The notes beneath the pieces are model-generated. The model was not told where the DNA came from, did no database searches, and saw nothing but the letters and a program-made list of their open reading frames with translations. Both the position numbers and the translations under genes were made by a program. This document shows, one piece after another, positions 9,711 through 18,098 of a DNA stretch of 64,000 nucleotides; within the stretch, counting starts at the first letter, position 1; every line of letters begins with the position of its first letter. Origin of the DNA: Palsa-504 sp963822765 (lineage in GTDB: Bacteria > Actinomycetota > Actinomycetes > Streptosporangiales > Streptosporangiaceae); the NCBI GenBank assembly GCA_963822765.1, contig CAWGJL010000026.1, forward strand, positions 1-64,000. The letters run 5' to 3'.

Positions 9711-10994
9711 GTGTGGAGTCGCGACACTCGCGTACTCGCGCCAACGACGGGGGCCGGGGGCGGCGAGGCGCCGGCCGAACCCACCGGCTGGCAATCGATA
9801 GTCACCATGCCCCGGACCTGGCTGGCCGTCGGGCTGGCCGTCTGCGCCCTGTTCGGCGGCGGGGTCGCGCTGTTCAGCAAGGACCCGCTGCACCGGCTGT
9901 GGGGTACCTCGGCCGGAATCTCCTACGCCCTGGCCACGGTGTGCGTCCTGGCCTCCCGCCGGCGTCGCGGCACCGCCGGCATCGACATCGCGCTGGCCAT
10001 CGTGGTCGGCGGGGCCATCCTCATCCCGCTGCTGTGGATGGTGTGGACCGGACACGGCGAGCCCGAGGTCGGGGTGGTGGCCAACTCGGCCACCACGCTG
10101 ATCAAGGACGGCACCCCGTACCGGGCCAGCAAGGTCCTGGCCACCACGACCAACCCCAACCTGTACAACCCGTACCTGCCGCTGATGGCCGTGTTCGGCG
10201 TGCCGCAGGCGCTGCTCGGCCACGGCCTGCTGACCGACCCCCGGGTCTGGTTCGGGATCGTGTTCGTGACCGTGTTCGCCGCCTCGCTGCGGGTGGCCGG
10301 GGCCCGCGACAGCGTGCGCTGGGCCCTGCTGCTGACCGTCTCGCCCATCATCGCCTTCGAGCTGTGCGTGGGCGGTACCGACGTGCCCATGGTCGCGTTC
10401 CTGTCCCTGGGCTTCGCCCTGCTCTGGCGGCCGATGAGATCCAACGCGATCCCGGCCGGCCTGGCCCTGGGTGTCGCCTCGTCGATGAAGGCCACCGCGT
10501 GGCCCGCCCTGGCCGCGGCGTTCGCGCTGCTGTGGGTGCGCGACGGCAAGCGCGAGGCGTGGCGGTTCACCGCGTGGGCGCTGGCCGTGGTGGCGGTGAT
10601 CGTCGGCCCGTTCGCCATCCTGCGCTTCGGCGCGCTGGTCAAGAACACCGTCTTGTTCCCGCTCGGCCTGGCCAGCGTCAAGTCGCAGGCGGCCAGCCCG
10701 CTGCTCGGTCACGTGCTGGCCCAGACCGGCAAGCTGGGCCACACGATCGTGGTCATCCTGCTCATCGGGTCCGCGGTGGCGGTCGGCGTCTCCCTGGTCA
10801 TCCGCCCGCCGCGCGACGTGCCCGCCGCCACCTGGCGGCTGGTCATCGCGCTGTCGGCCATGTTCGTGCTGGCCCCGTCGACCCGGTTCGGCTACTTCAT
10901 CTACCCGGCCGCGCTGGTCCTGTGGCTGCTGGTCTCCCAGGCCGGGCGCAAAGCGGTCACGGCCGTGCACGTGCAGCCAGGTGCCCTAGAGTAG
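9711..10994 (+). CDS. GT87-like polyprenol-phosphate-sugar-dependent membrane glycosyltransferase
   Basis: 427 residues with about ten hydrophobic helices. The loop after the second helices has VANSATTLIKDGTPYRASK and NPNLYNPYLPLMAVFG, typical of GT-C enzymes of the DUF2029/GT87 type. GGTDVPMVAFLSLGFALLWRPM also fits. Such enzymes use decaprenyl-phosphate mannose or similar donors on the outer face of the membrane. GTG 9,711 starts 10 bp after the preceding stop, so the gene is likely in the same transcript. The sugar cannot be read from sequence. Confidence 0.7.
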   Translation: MWSRDTRVLAPTTGAGGGEAPAEPTGWQSIVTMPRTWLAVGLAVCALFGGGVALFSKDPLHRLWGTSAGISYALATVCVLASRRRRGTAGIDIALAIVVGGAILIPLLWMVWTGHGEPEVGVVANSATTLIKDGTPYRASKVLATTTNPNLYNPYLPLMAVFGVPQALLGHGLLTDPRVWFGIVFVTVFAASLRVAGARDSVRWALLLTVSPIIAFELCVGGTDVPMVAFLSLGFALLWRPMRSNAIPAGLALGVASSMKATAWPALAAAFALLWVRDGKREAWRFTAWALAVVAVIVGPFAILRFGALVKNTVLFPLGLASVKSQAASPLLGHVLAQTGKLGHTIVVILLIGSAVAVGVSLVIRPPRDVPAATWRLVIALSAMFVLAPSTRFGYFIYPAALVLWLLVSQAGRKAVTAVHVQPGALE

Positions 10995-11149
10995 TTTCGT
11001 GCGGCATGAACCGCGTGCCTCTGAGGTCACTGAGGTCACGGAGGTCTTTGAGGCTGTCCACGGTGAGGACGGCCCCACCGGCGCGGCTGACGACAAGACC
11101 CTGCCGATCCGCGGCCCCCGAGCCACCGCATCGGTGGCTCCTGCCTCCG

Positions 11150-11300
11150 AGCCAGCCTCCGCCCCCGAGCCACTCCCTGCCCCCGAGCCACTCTCCGCCC
11201 CCGAGCCACTCTCTGTCCTCGAGCCACTCTCCCTCGAGCCACTCTCTGTCCTCGAGCCACTCTCCTCCTCGAGCCACTCTCTCTCCCTGAGGCACCCTCG
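11150..11300 (+). repeat. Tandem coding repeat (15-18 bp units) in the membrane protein gene
   Basis: Units of the form GAGCCACTCTCTGCCCCC or GAGCCACTCTCCCTC are repeated, encoding PEPLS-like peptides. Unit length is normally a multiple of three; the reading frame changes within or just after the array, around 11,250-11,310. Confidence 0.75.
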
Positions 11301-12159
11301 GCCCCCAGGCCACTCTCGCCTCCCGAGTCACCCTCGCCTCCCGAGCCACTCCCTGCCCCCGAACCGGTCTCTGCCCCCGGACCAGTCCCTGGCCGCGTGG
11401 CCGCCGGACTGTTCGGCGCGGTCACCGTCGTCCCCGCGCTGCTGGCCGCCGCGTGGCTGCTGCCCGGCCTGCCGCTGCTGCTCGCGGGCCGGCTCACCGC
11501 CCCGCCGCTGGTGTTCATGTTCTCCCCGCTGGCCCTGGGCCTGTGCTACGCCGCGCTCCGCCAGCGGCCCGACCGCTGGCCCGGCTTCCGCCCCGGACCG
11601 CCGGCCCGCGCGGCCGTCCCGTGGTGGGCGGTCGCGGCCACCGTCGCGGTCGCGGTGGTCTTCGCCGTATGGCAGCTCGCCGAACGCACCCAGCAGGTCA
11701 TCGTGCTCGGCGACCCGGCCACCTACCTGCAGACCGCGTCCTGGATCGCGCGCCACGGCTCGCTGCCCATCCCGTACTCGGCCGAAGCCTTCGGCGGCGT
11801 GCACCCCGGCCTGACCTTCGCCAGCGCCAGCTACCACCCGTCCGGCCCGGGCCTGTCCCCGGCCGTCATGGCCGGAACCCCCCTGGTCCTGGCGGCCGCG
11901 ATCTGGCTGGCTGGCGTCCCGGCCGCGCTGGTCATCACCCCGCTGACCGGCGCGTGCGCGGTGCTGTCGTTCGGCGGGCTGGCCGGCCGGCTGGTCGGCG
12001 CCCGGTGGGCGCCCGCCGCGGCCGCCGCCCTCGCGCTGAGCCTGCCCGAGCAGTACACCAGCCGCGGCACGTTCAGCGAGCCGCTGGTCCAGGTCCTGCT
12101 GTTCGGCGGCTTGTGCCTGCTGATAGACGCCTTCCTGGTGACGCCCCGGCCGACGAAAA

Positions 12160-12350
12160 CCCCGGACCCGGCAACCCCGGACCCGGCAACCCCGGACCCG
12201 GCAACCGCGGACCCGGCAACCCTGGACCTTGCAGCCCGGGATCTGGCAGCCCGGGATCTGGCAACCCCGGACCTGGCAGCCCCGGACCTGGCAACCCGGA
12301 CCTGGCAACCCCGGACCCGGCAGCCCGGGATCTGGCAACCCCGGACCCGA
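12160..12350 (+). repeat. Tandem coding repeat (15-bp units) in the membrane protein gene
   Basis: Units close to CCCGGACCCGGCAAC and CCGGGATCTGGCAGC are repeated more than ten times, encoding DPATP/DLAAR-type pentapeptides in a loop between membrane blocks. The frame that enters the array (DPATPDPATP) is not the frame that leaves it (PDPKTTARDSTDPGQDR), so one unit has a non-triplet length or a base is missing. Confidence 0.8.
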
Positions 12351-13671
12351 AGACCACGGCCCGGGACAGCACCGACCCCGGCCAGGACCGCGTGCTGGCC
12401 GCCCTGGCCGGCCTGGTCCTGGGCCTGGCCGTGCTGGTCCGCGTCGACGCCCTGAGCGACATCCTGCCCGCCGTCCCGTTCCTCGGCCTGCTGCTCGCGG
12501 CGCGCCGCCGCCAGGGGATCCCGTTCGGCCTCGGCCTGGTCGCCGGGGCGGGCTACGGCCTGGCCGGCGGCTACCTGCTGTCCCGGCCGTACCTGGACCT
12601 GGTCGGGCCGTCGCTGCGCCCGCTGGGCGTGATCACGGCGGTCATCGTCGCGCTGACCGCCATCGCCCTCGGCTTTCCGATCCAGAACCAGCTCAGACGA
12701 CTGCGAGCCAGCAAGACAGCCGCCACCTGGCTCCCCCCGGCCGCCGCCGCGCTGGTCGTCGCCGCCTTCGCCGCCCTCGCGCTCCGCCCGCTCCTGGACC
12801 ACGGCCGGTACGACCAGAGCGGCCTGGTCTGGACGATCTGGTACCTGGGCCTGCCCGCCGTCCTGCTCGGCGCGTCCGGCCTGGCCGTCCTGGCCAGCCG
12901 CGGCGTCAAGGCCGCGGTGACCTGGACCGATCCCGGTGCCCAGGCCTGGATCTGGGCGCTGCCGCTGCTCATCGCGCTGTGGGTCCTGGTCACCGTCCTG
13001 TGGCGCCCGGCCATTTCCCCCGAACAGCCCTGGGCCTCCCGCCGCCTGGTCCCCTTCGTGCTGCCCGGCCTCATCCTCGGGGCGATCGTGGCCTCGGCGT
13101 GGCTCTGCCGTCTGGCCGGCTCCGCCGGCGGGGGTGACGTAGCGGACCAGCGGGCCCGCATCACCTCAGGCCTCATCGCCTCGTGCTGCGCGGCGTCGCT
13201 GTTCATCCCGGTCACCCTGACCAACCTGGACCTCGGCTCCAGCCCGAACGCCTCCGGCTCCGGAACGCACCTGACCGCGAACGGCATGGCGTTCCGCCGC
13301 GTCGGCCCGGGCGAACTCGCCGCGGTCAACGGGCTGTGCACGGCGATCGGCCCGGACGCGTCGGTGGTCATCCTCGACTCGCTCACCGCCGACCGGTTCG
13401 CCCAGGTGGCCCGGGGCACGTGCGACACCCCGACCGCCATCGTGGACCATCCGACCGCGAAAACGGTCGGCGCCGTGCTGGCCGGCATCGAGCGGGCCGG
13501 CCGCCGCCCGGTGCTCATCGCCAGGGACCAGGCCCTGCTCGCCCCGTACGGCGGCGGGCCGCGGCAGGTGGTTAACCTGCTGACCACGCGGGAGGCGCAC
13601 GACCTGACCGCGCCGGCCACCCGTACCTGGCCCATCCAGTACACGGTCTGGCTGTCCGACCCGGTCGGTGC

Positions 13672-14256
13672 GTGAGGGTCGCGCTGATCGGGCCGGCCGT
13701 ACCTGACCAGGGCGGCGCCGCCCGGCACACCACCGAACTGGCCTACCGCCTGGCCGCCGCCGGCCACAACGTCGTCATCGAGTCCTGGCGCGCTCCCGGC
13801 CCGGCCGCCGCAAACCCGGCCGACCCAGTGCAGTACCCGCGCACCCACCGCCGCCTGGCCTGGTACCGGCCGGACAGCTGGATCGCGGCCGGCCGCCGCC
13901 TGCGATCTGCTGACCTGGTCGTCTTCGCGCTGGAAAGCCAGGTCCAGGTGCCCTCGTACCTGTCGGTCCTGACCGCCCTGGCCCTGCGCCCGGACCATCC
14001 GCGCACCGCGCTGATCTGCCACCCCGCACTGCCCGATGCCGAACAGAAGCAGGGCCTGACCCGAATCTTGCTGGCCCGCGCCGGCACGGTGATCGTCCAC
14101 TCGGCCGCCCAGGCCGCGCAGGTCCGCACCCTGGCCTCCGAGGTCCCGATCGTCATCGCCAGGATGCCCCCGCACCAGCATGAAGGTCCTGAACCCGAAC
14201 CGTACTGGCCGGCCTATCTACACGCCCTCGGTCTGCCTGACCCGGGCAAGCTCTAA
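13672..14256 (+). CDS. GT4-like glycosyltransferase N-terminal domain (short)
   Basis: 194 residues starting MRVALIGPAVPDQGGAARHTTELAYRLA, the usual N-terminal Rossmann-like half of GT-B family 4 glycosyltransferases. DLVVFALESQ and TALICHPALPDAEQ are consistent. Full enzymes are about 370 residues and carry the donor-binding EX7E half at the C-terminus, which is missing here. Either the gene is truncated by the join to the following EamA gene, or it is a two-subunit or non-catalytic remnant. The 4-bp GTGA overlap with the preceding gene indicates an operon. Confidence 0.6.
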   Translation: MRVALIGPAVPDQGGAARHTTELAYRLAAAGHNVVIESWRAPGPAAANPADPVQYPRTHRRLAWYRPDSWIAAGRRLRSADLVVFALESQVQVPSYLSVLTALALRPDHPRTALICHPALPDAEQKQGLTRILLARAGTVIVHSAAQAAQVRTLASEVPIVIARMPPHQHEGPEPEPYWPAYLHALGLPDPGKL

Positions 14257-14258
14257 CG

Positions 14259-14931
14259 GTGACCCAGTCAGACGCGCCCCCGGCCGTTCGGCGCGAAGAA
14301 AAGACGCCGCCGGTACGGCGCGCCAGTCTCGTCGCCTGGGTCTGCCTGTTCATCGTCTGGGTCGTGTGGGGCAGCACGTACCTGGCCATCCGCGTCGGCA
14401 TCGAGACCATGCCGCCCTTGCTGATGGCCGCCGCCCGCAACCTGGTCGCCGGGATCATCATGTTCCCCGCTGCAGTGTTTTCTTCTCGCCGTCGGGGCGC
14501 TTCGAGGCGCGGCCTTCCCTCGTCGCTCCTTCGTCGCTCCTCAGTCCAGGCCGCGCCCTCTGGCTCGTTTCAATGGCCGAGCCGCGCCGAGTGGGGCGGG
14601 TGCGCGATCGTCGGCATCCTGCTGCTCCTCGCCAACGGGGCGGTGGGCATCGGCGAGCAGACGGTGCCCACCGGGCTCGCCGCGCTGCTGGTCGCCACCG
14701 TGCCGCTGTGGCTGCTCGGCCTCGACGCGATGCTGAATCACGCCCGGCTCGGCCTGGCCCCGCTGGCCGGGCTGGCCCTCGGTCTGGTCGGCGTCGCCTT
14801 CCTGGCGGGCTGGGCGGCGGCTCGGCACGCTCATCCTGAACGAGCGGCTGACCCCGGCCATGCTCGGCGGCGGCGTCCTCATCGTCGGGGCCGTGATCCT
14901 GGTCGTCCGCCGCAGCCCCCCGCCGCACTGA
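14259..14931 (+). pseudogene. EamA/DMT-type transporter with internal deletion and an inserted palindrome
   Basis: The first half is a normal EamA domain: LVAWVCLFIVWVVWGSTYLAIRVG, then LLANGAVGIGEQTVPTGLAALLVATVPLW. The extreme C-terminus (GTLILNERLTPAMLGGGVLIVGAVILVVRR) is also normal but in another frame, and most of the second EamA domain (roughly 90 residues) is absent between GVAFLAGW and GTLILNE. A stretch at about 14,475-14,573 adds some 30 residues between TM2 and TM3 and contains a perfect inverted repeat. The gene is almost certainly non-functional as read. Confidence 0.7.
14506..14557. repeat. Palindromic insertion inside the EamA gene
   Basis: GGCGCGGCCT at 14,506-14,515 and AGGCCGCGCC at 14,548-14,557 form a perfect 10-bp inverted repeat around a loop containing the repeated CGTCGCTCCTT. 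It sits where EamA proteins normally have a short loop, so it looks like a REP-like insertion. Confidence 0.55.
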
Positions 14932-14943
14932 TAGAACTCAGGA

Positions 14944-15600
14944 ATGGAGATCAAGCGCCTGCACCTGGCCAGCCTGCAGGGCGCCGACGGCCGGCGCTGG
15001 CCGGTGCACGGGTTCGTGGTCACCAGGGGCGGCGACGCGGTGCTGGTCGACACCGGCGTCGGCGGCCCGCAGCAGGCCCTGGACGACTGGCGGGTGGTCA
15101 ACCGCTCGGTCGCCGACGCGCTGGCCGAGCTGGACCTGAGCCCGGCCGACATCGGCCTGGTCATCAACACCCACCTGCACTTCGACCACTGCGGTCAGAA
15201 CGCCGTGTTCAAGCACGCCCCGTTCTACGTCCAGCGCGCCGAGCTCGACCGGGCCCGCCGCGAGGCCCCGGACCTGCACGACTGGTTCGACTTCACCGGG
15301 GCCAGGTTCGAGCTGCTCGACGGCGACACCGAGATCCTGCCCGGCCTGCGGGTCATCGCCACCCCCGGCCACACGGCCGGTCACCAGTGCGTGGTCGTCC
15401 GCGCCGACGACGGCGCCTTCGACCTGCTCATCGGCGACGCCGCCTACACCCCGCGGGTGTACGCCGATCCCGCCAGCGACAAGCTCCCGCCCGGCCAGGC
15501 CAGCGACCTGCCCGCCTGGCGGGATTCGCTGCGCCGGGTCCAGGCCCTGGGCCCGGACCGGGTGCACTTCTGCCATCACACCGACGTCATCCACCACTGA
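14944..15600 (+). CDS. Metallo-beta-lactamase-fold hydrolase
   Basis: 218 residues. The zinc signature HLHFDHCG lies near residue 79, with further ligands in ATPGHTAGH and LIGDAAY. The layout resembles N-acyl-homoserine lactonase-like and related MBL-fold hydrolases; the substrate is not deducible. The next gene starts 11 bp after its stop, with GGAGG upstream, so the two form an operon. Confidence 0.85.
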   Translation: MEIKRLHLASLQGADGRRWPVHGFVVTRGGDAVLVDTGVGGPQQALDDWRVVNRSVADALAELDLSPADIGLVINTHLHFDHCGQNAVFKHAPFYVQRAELDRARREAPDLHDWFDFTGARFELLDGDTEILPGLRVIATPGHTAGHQCVVVRADDGAFDLLIGDAAYTPRVYADPASDKLPPGQASDLPAWRDSLRRVQALGPDRVHFCHHTDVIHH

Positions 15601-15610
15601 CGGAGGACAC

Positions 15611-15955
15611 ATGCGGGTCATCACGGAAGCCGGCGCCTACACCGCGCCCGACGTGGCCGAGCCCAACCACTGGATCGTCCACCTGAGCAGCGACGACCTG
15701 AGCCTGGGCACGTACTGCATCCCGGCCGGCGGCCTGGACGACCAGACCCCGCACACCGAGGACGAGATCTACGTGGTCCGCTCCGGCCGGGCCATGCTGC
15801 GGACCGAAACCGGCACCGCCGAGGTGGGCCCGGGCAGCGTGATCTTCGTCCCGGCCGGCGAGACCCACACGTTCACCGACGTCACCGAGGACCTGGCCCT
15901 GGTCGTCATCTTCGCCCCGCCCTACGGTTCCCGGGCCCCTGGGTCAACCGCCTGA
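15611..15955 (+). CDS. Small single-domain cupin protein
   Basis: 114 residues with cupin motif 1 (PHTEDEIYVVRSGRAML) and motif 2 (VGPGSVIFVPAGETHTF), providing His/Glu/His metal ligands. Such small cupins may be dioxygenases, isomerases or sensors. It is probably co-transcribed with the preceding MBL-fold hydrolase; the combined role is unknown. Confidence 0.8.
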   Translation: MRVITEAGAYTAPDVAEPNHWIVHLSSDDLSLGTYCIPAGGLDDQTPHTEDEIYVVRSGRAMLRTETGTAEVGPGSVIFVPAGETHTFTDVTEDLALVVIFAPPYGSRAPGSTA

Positions 15956-15989
15956 GCGGACCGCGCCGCGAGTCTCCCCGGACCGCCCG

Positions 15990-16445
15990 TCACCCACCTG
16001 AGCGGACCGCGCTGCGGGCCTCCTCGGCTCCGAGCCGCGCCAGCTCGTCGGCCCGCTCGTTGTCCTCATCGCCCGCGTGCCCCTTGACCCACTGCCAGCT
16101 GACCTCGTGCCCGTCCAGGGCCGCGACCAGCCGCCGCCACAGGTCCTCGTTCTTGACCGGCTGCCTGGCCGAGGTGCGCCACCCGTTGCGCTGCCAGCCC
16201 GCGATCCACTTGGTGATCCCGTCCAGCACGTACTTGCTGTCGGTGTACATGACCACCCGCGACGGCCGGGTCAGCGTCTCCAGGGCCTGGATGGCCGCCA
16301 TCAGTTCCATCCGGTTGTTCGTGGTCAGCGGTTCGCCGCCGTGCAGTTCCCGCTGCGTCCCGTTCCAGCGGAGCACCGCGCCCCAACCGCCCCGCCCCGG
16401 GTTCCCGCTGCACGCCCCGTCGGTGTAGATCACGACCTCGGTCAT
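15990..16445 (-). CDS. rnhA: Ribonuclease HI
   Basis: 151 residues, the standard length. The D-E-D-D active site is visible: Asp in IYTDGACSGNPG, Glu in NNRMELMAAI, Asp in MYTDSKYV and Asp in DEDNERADELA; the basic handle region GWRTSARQPVKNEDLW is present. It cleaves the RNA strand of RNA-DNA hybrids. It converges with the cupin gene and is divergent from the initiator tRNA. Confidence 0.95.
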   Translation of the reverse strand: MTEVVIYTDGACSGNPGRGGWGAVLRWNGTQRELHGGEPLTTNNRMELMAAIQALETLTRPSRVVMYTDSKYVLDGITKWIAGWQRNGWRTSARQPVKNEDLWRRLVAALDGHEVSWQWVKGHAGDEDNERADELARLGAEEARSAVRSGG

Positions 16446-16502
16446 GCCGGAAGAGTAGCCGCTGGCCGGCCCTCATGCCGCCGCCCGGCGGCTTGTGTCG
16501 AT

Positions 16503-16531
16503 TTGCTTTGCCCTCCCGGAGTCCATACAGT
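16503..16531 (+). promoter_or_regulatory. Likely promoter of the initiator tRNA gene
   Basis: TTGCTT (16,503-16,508) and TACAGT (16,526-16,531) are spaced by 17 bp, close to the housekeeping sigma consensus, and end 13 bp before the mature tRNA start. Confidence 0.55.
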
Positions 16532-16544
16532 AAAGACACACCGA

Positions 16545-16621
16545 CGCGGGGTGGAGCAGTTCGGTAGCTCGCTGGGCTCATAACCCAGAGGTCGCGGGTT
16601 CAAATCCCGCCCCCGCTACCA
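16545..16621 (+). tRNA. Initiator tRNA-fMet (anticodon CAT)
   Basis: 77 nt with encoded CCA. Initiator hallmarks are visible: the first base C faces an A rather than pairing, and the anticodon stem has three consecutive G-C pairs (GGG/CCC) around the loop CTCATAA. The D-arm GAGCAG and T-arm GGTTCAAATCC are normal. Its 3' half, from the anticodon loop onward, is the integration site of the elements that follow; the gene remains complete because each element restores the same sequence. Confidence 0.97.
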
Positions 16622-16635
16622 AGGCCAGAGGCCCT
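16575..16635 (+). repeat. att site 1 (attL at tRNA-fMet)
   Basis: 61 bp starting GGCTCATAACCCAG, covering the tRNA anticodon loop to the 3' end and the first bases of the downstream terminator. It is identical to 33,962-34,022; shorter copies lie at 41,864 and 49,625. Confidence 0.92.
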
Positions 16636-16662
16636 CTTTCGAACAGGAAGAGGGCCTCTGGC
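16624..16662 (+). terminator. Hairpin after tRNA-fMet
   Basis: GCCAGAGGCCCTCTTTC pairs with GAAGAGGGCCTCTGGC around a 6-nt loop. Variants with changed but still complementary stems follow each att copy (about 34,012, 41,925 and 49,678). Confidence 0.75.
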
Positions 16663-16668
16663 ATGTGG

Positions 16669-16690
16669 TTTGTAAACCGATTTGTAAACC
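16669..16690 (+). promoter_or_regulatory. Element 1 left arm-type repeat pair
   Basis: TTTGTAAACC occurs twice, separated by GA (12-bp period), 94 bp past the start of the att core. The same pair, with one unit slightly changed, is at the right end (33,815-33,836). Such pairs are the expected arm sites for the N-terminal domain of a tyrosine integrase. Confidence 0.65.
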
Positions 16691-16700
16691 TCAGGTTCGT

Positions 16701-18098
16701 TCATCCCGCCTCGCGGGCCGTCCCAGTGATCTCGAACGAGGTCAGTGACCCGCCGATGATCAGCTCCGCGAGCGTGTTGGCCACCTGGCGGTCGGCTTCC
16801 AAGTCGGTCTGGACGTACTGCTTCATGGTGAACTCCACGTCTGCGTGCCCGATGCGGTGGCTCAGCGCTTTCCAGTCGATCTTGGCGTCCCGGCCCGCGG
16901 TCGCGTAGCTGTGCCGCACGTCATGCAGGTCGATCTCCGGCAGCCCGGCCGCCGCAGCGAGCTTTTTGAACCGTCGCGTGATCGTGTCAGGATGCGGCGG
17001 CCTGCCGTCCTCCCAGCAGAACAGCACCCCGTGATCCTGGTACTCAGGGCCGAGCTCCCGCCGCTCCTGGTCGAGCTGCTCGACATGCGCCTTCAGCGCG
17101 GCCAGCGTGAACGGGTCGAGCGCCAGGACGTGCTGAGCGTTCTCGGTCTTGCCGTCCGACTCGATCACCCTGCCGTCCACGACGACGCGCGTGGTCTCGA
17201 TTGCGAGCGTTCCGGTGTCCAAGTCGAGCAGGTCCCGGCGCGCACCGGCCAGCTCGCAGCGCCGCATGCCCGAGGTGGCCTCGAGCACCCACAGCGCGAA
17301 GAACCGGTCAGATCGGGCATGCTGTAGGAACGTCTGAAGCTGAGCAACAGTCCAGACCTTGCGGCCCTTGCGGGGCACCCGGGGAGGGTGCGCGTCGCTG
17401 ACGACATTCCGCTTCGCCCATCCCCAGTTCGTGAAGTCCTCCCAGGCCCGGTGGAGCATGCGATGCGTGTTCACCACGGTCTTAGGCTCCAGGCCAGGAT
17501 TGAGCTTCCGTCGCGCCGACTCGGCGGCATCCTCGGCCGCGCGCTGGCCGAGCTTTTTCGGCGTGATCGGCTGGCCTATCGCCGGATCGTCCTCCGCATG
17601 GGTGTGGAAGCACCGCACGGTGTCATAGCTGTACGGGCGGCATGGCAGCGCCTGTCCGCGTGGCCCTAGCCGCCGCGTGTGCACAGCTCGCGTGGTTGTC
17701 CGCTTCTTCGGCTTGGCCTTAACTCGGCCCTCGGCGAGCAGCTTGGCGTACAACGCGTCGCAGACGGCGCCGGTGATGTCCTGCACTTCACGCTGCCCGA
17801 TGTATGGGATCACGTAGTAGGCCCCGTAGTTCCGCCAGTTCTGGGTCATTGAGGGCTTTATCGAGTGCTCGATCCTGGTCAGCCACTCATCCAGTGCCTC
17901 CGCCACCTTGCGGCGAGAGGAACTGACGGCACGCCCCTTCTCGTACTCGGCCATGGCGTCCCGGCAGGCCTTCCACGCCTCACGCTCGGTCCTGTACCCG
18001 CTCCCGTTCGACTGGCGGCGTTTGCCGGTGAGTGGGTCCGGGTCGATGTTGAACAGGTACGACCAGTTCTTGCCGCGCCTGTAGACGTGCCCCTTCAT
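16701..18098 (-). CDS. int: Tyrosine-type site-specific integrase of element 1
   Basis: 465 residues. The N-terminal arm-binding region (MKGHVYRRGKNWSYLFNID), a core-binding helical region (HSIKPSMTQNWRNYGAYYV) and the catalytic domain are all present. The first Arg is in TSGMRRCELAGA, HxxR in LHDVRHSYATAG, then SHRIGHADVEFTMKQYVQ with His and the nucleophilic Tyr. It catalyses integration and, with Xis, excision at tRNA-fMet. Its 3' end faces the att site and its start overlaps the rep-xis gene by 4 bp, so int, xis and rep are one operon. The element 2 integrase remnant at 35,052 is a close relative. Confidence 0.95.
   Translation of the reverse strand: MKGHVYRRGKNWSYLFNIDPDPLTGKRRQSNGSGYRTEREAWKACRDAMAEYEKGRAVSSSRRKVAEALDEWLTRIEHSIKPSMTQNWRNYGAYYVIPYIGQREVQDITGAVCDALYAKLLAEGRVKAKPKKRTTTRAVHTRRLGPRGQALPCRPYSYDTVRCFHTHAEDDPAIGQPITPKKLGQRAAEDAAESARRKLNPGLEPKTVVNTHRMLHRAWEDFTNWGWAKRNVVSDAHPPRVPRKGRKVWTVAQLQTFLQHARSDRFFALWVLEATSGMRRCELAGARRDLLDLDTGTLAIETTRVVVDGRVIESDGKTENAQHVLALDPFTLAALKAHVEQLDQERRELGPEYQDHGVLFCWEDGRPPHPDTITRRFKKLAAAAGLPEIDLHDVRHSYATAGRDAKIDWKALSHRIGHADVEFTMKQYVQTDLEADRQVANTLAELIIGGSLTSFEITGTAREAG

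Larger units (their letters stand above)
10999..13675 (+). pseudogene. Large polytopic membrane protein with two coding minisatellites and two frame changes
   Basis: The three pieces form one protein: a soluble N-terminus with repeated EPLSAPEPLS-like units (frame 1), a first membrane block from GLFGAVTVVPALLAAAWLLPG with EAFGGVHPGLTFASASYHPSG (frame 3), and a second membrane block to the stop at 13,675 (frame 2). About twelve helices can be counted, as in mannosyltransferase-like GT-C proteins. Both frame changes fall in or beside tandem repeats (about 11,150-11,300 and 12,160-12,350). Slippage, assembly error or switchable expression are all possible. The next gene starts at GTG 13,672, overlapping the stop by 4 bp, so translation coupling is expected if the frame is intact. 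Confidence 0.6.

Noticed and set aside
9713..11290. Long plus-strand frame with Arg/Gly/Pro-rich translation overlapping the GT87-like gene
   Set aside because: It is a high-GC alternative frame of the true membrane protein gene, with no recognisable domain.
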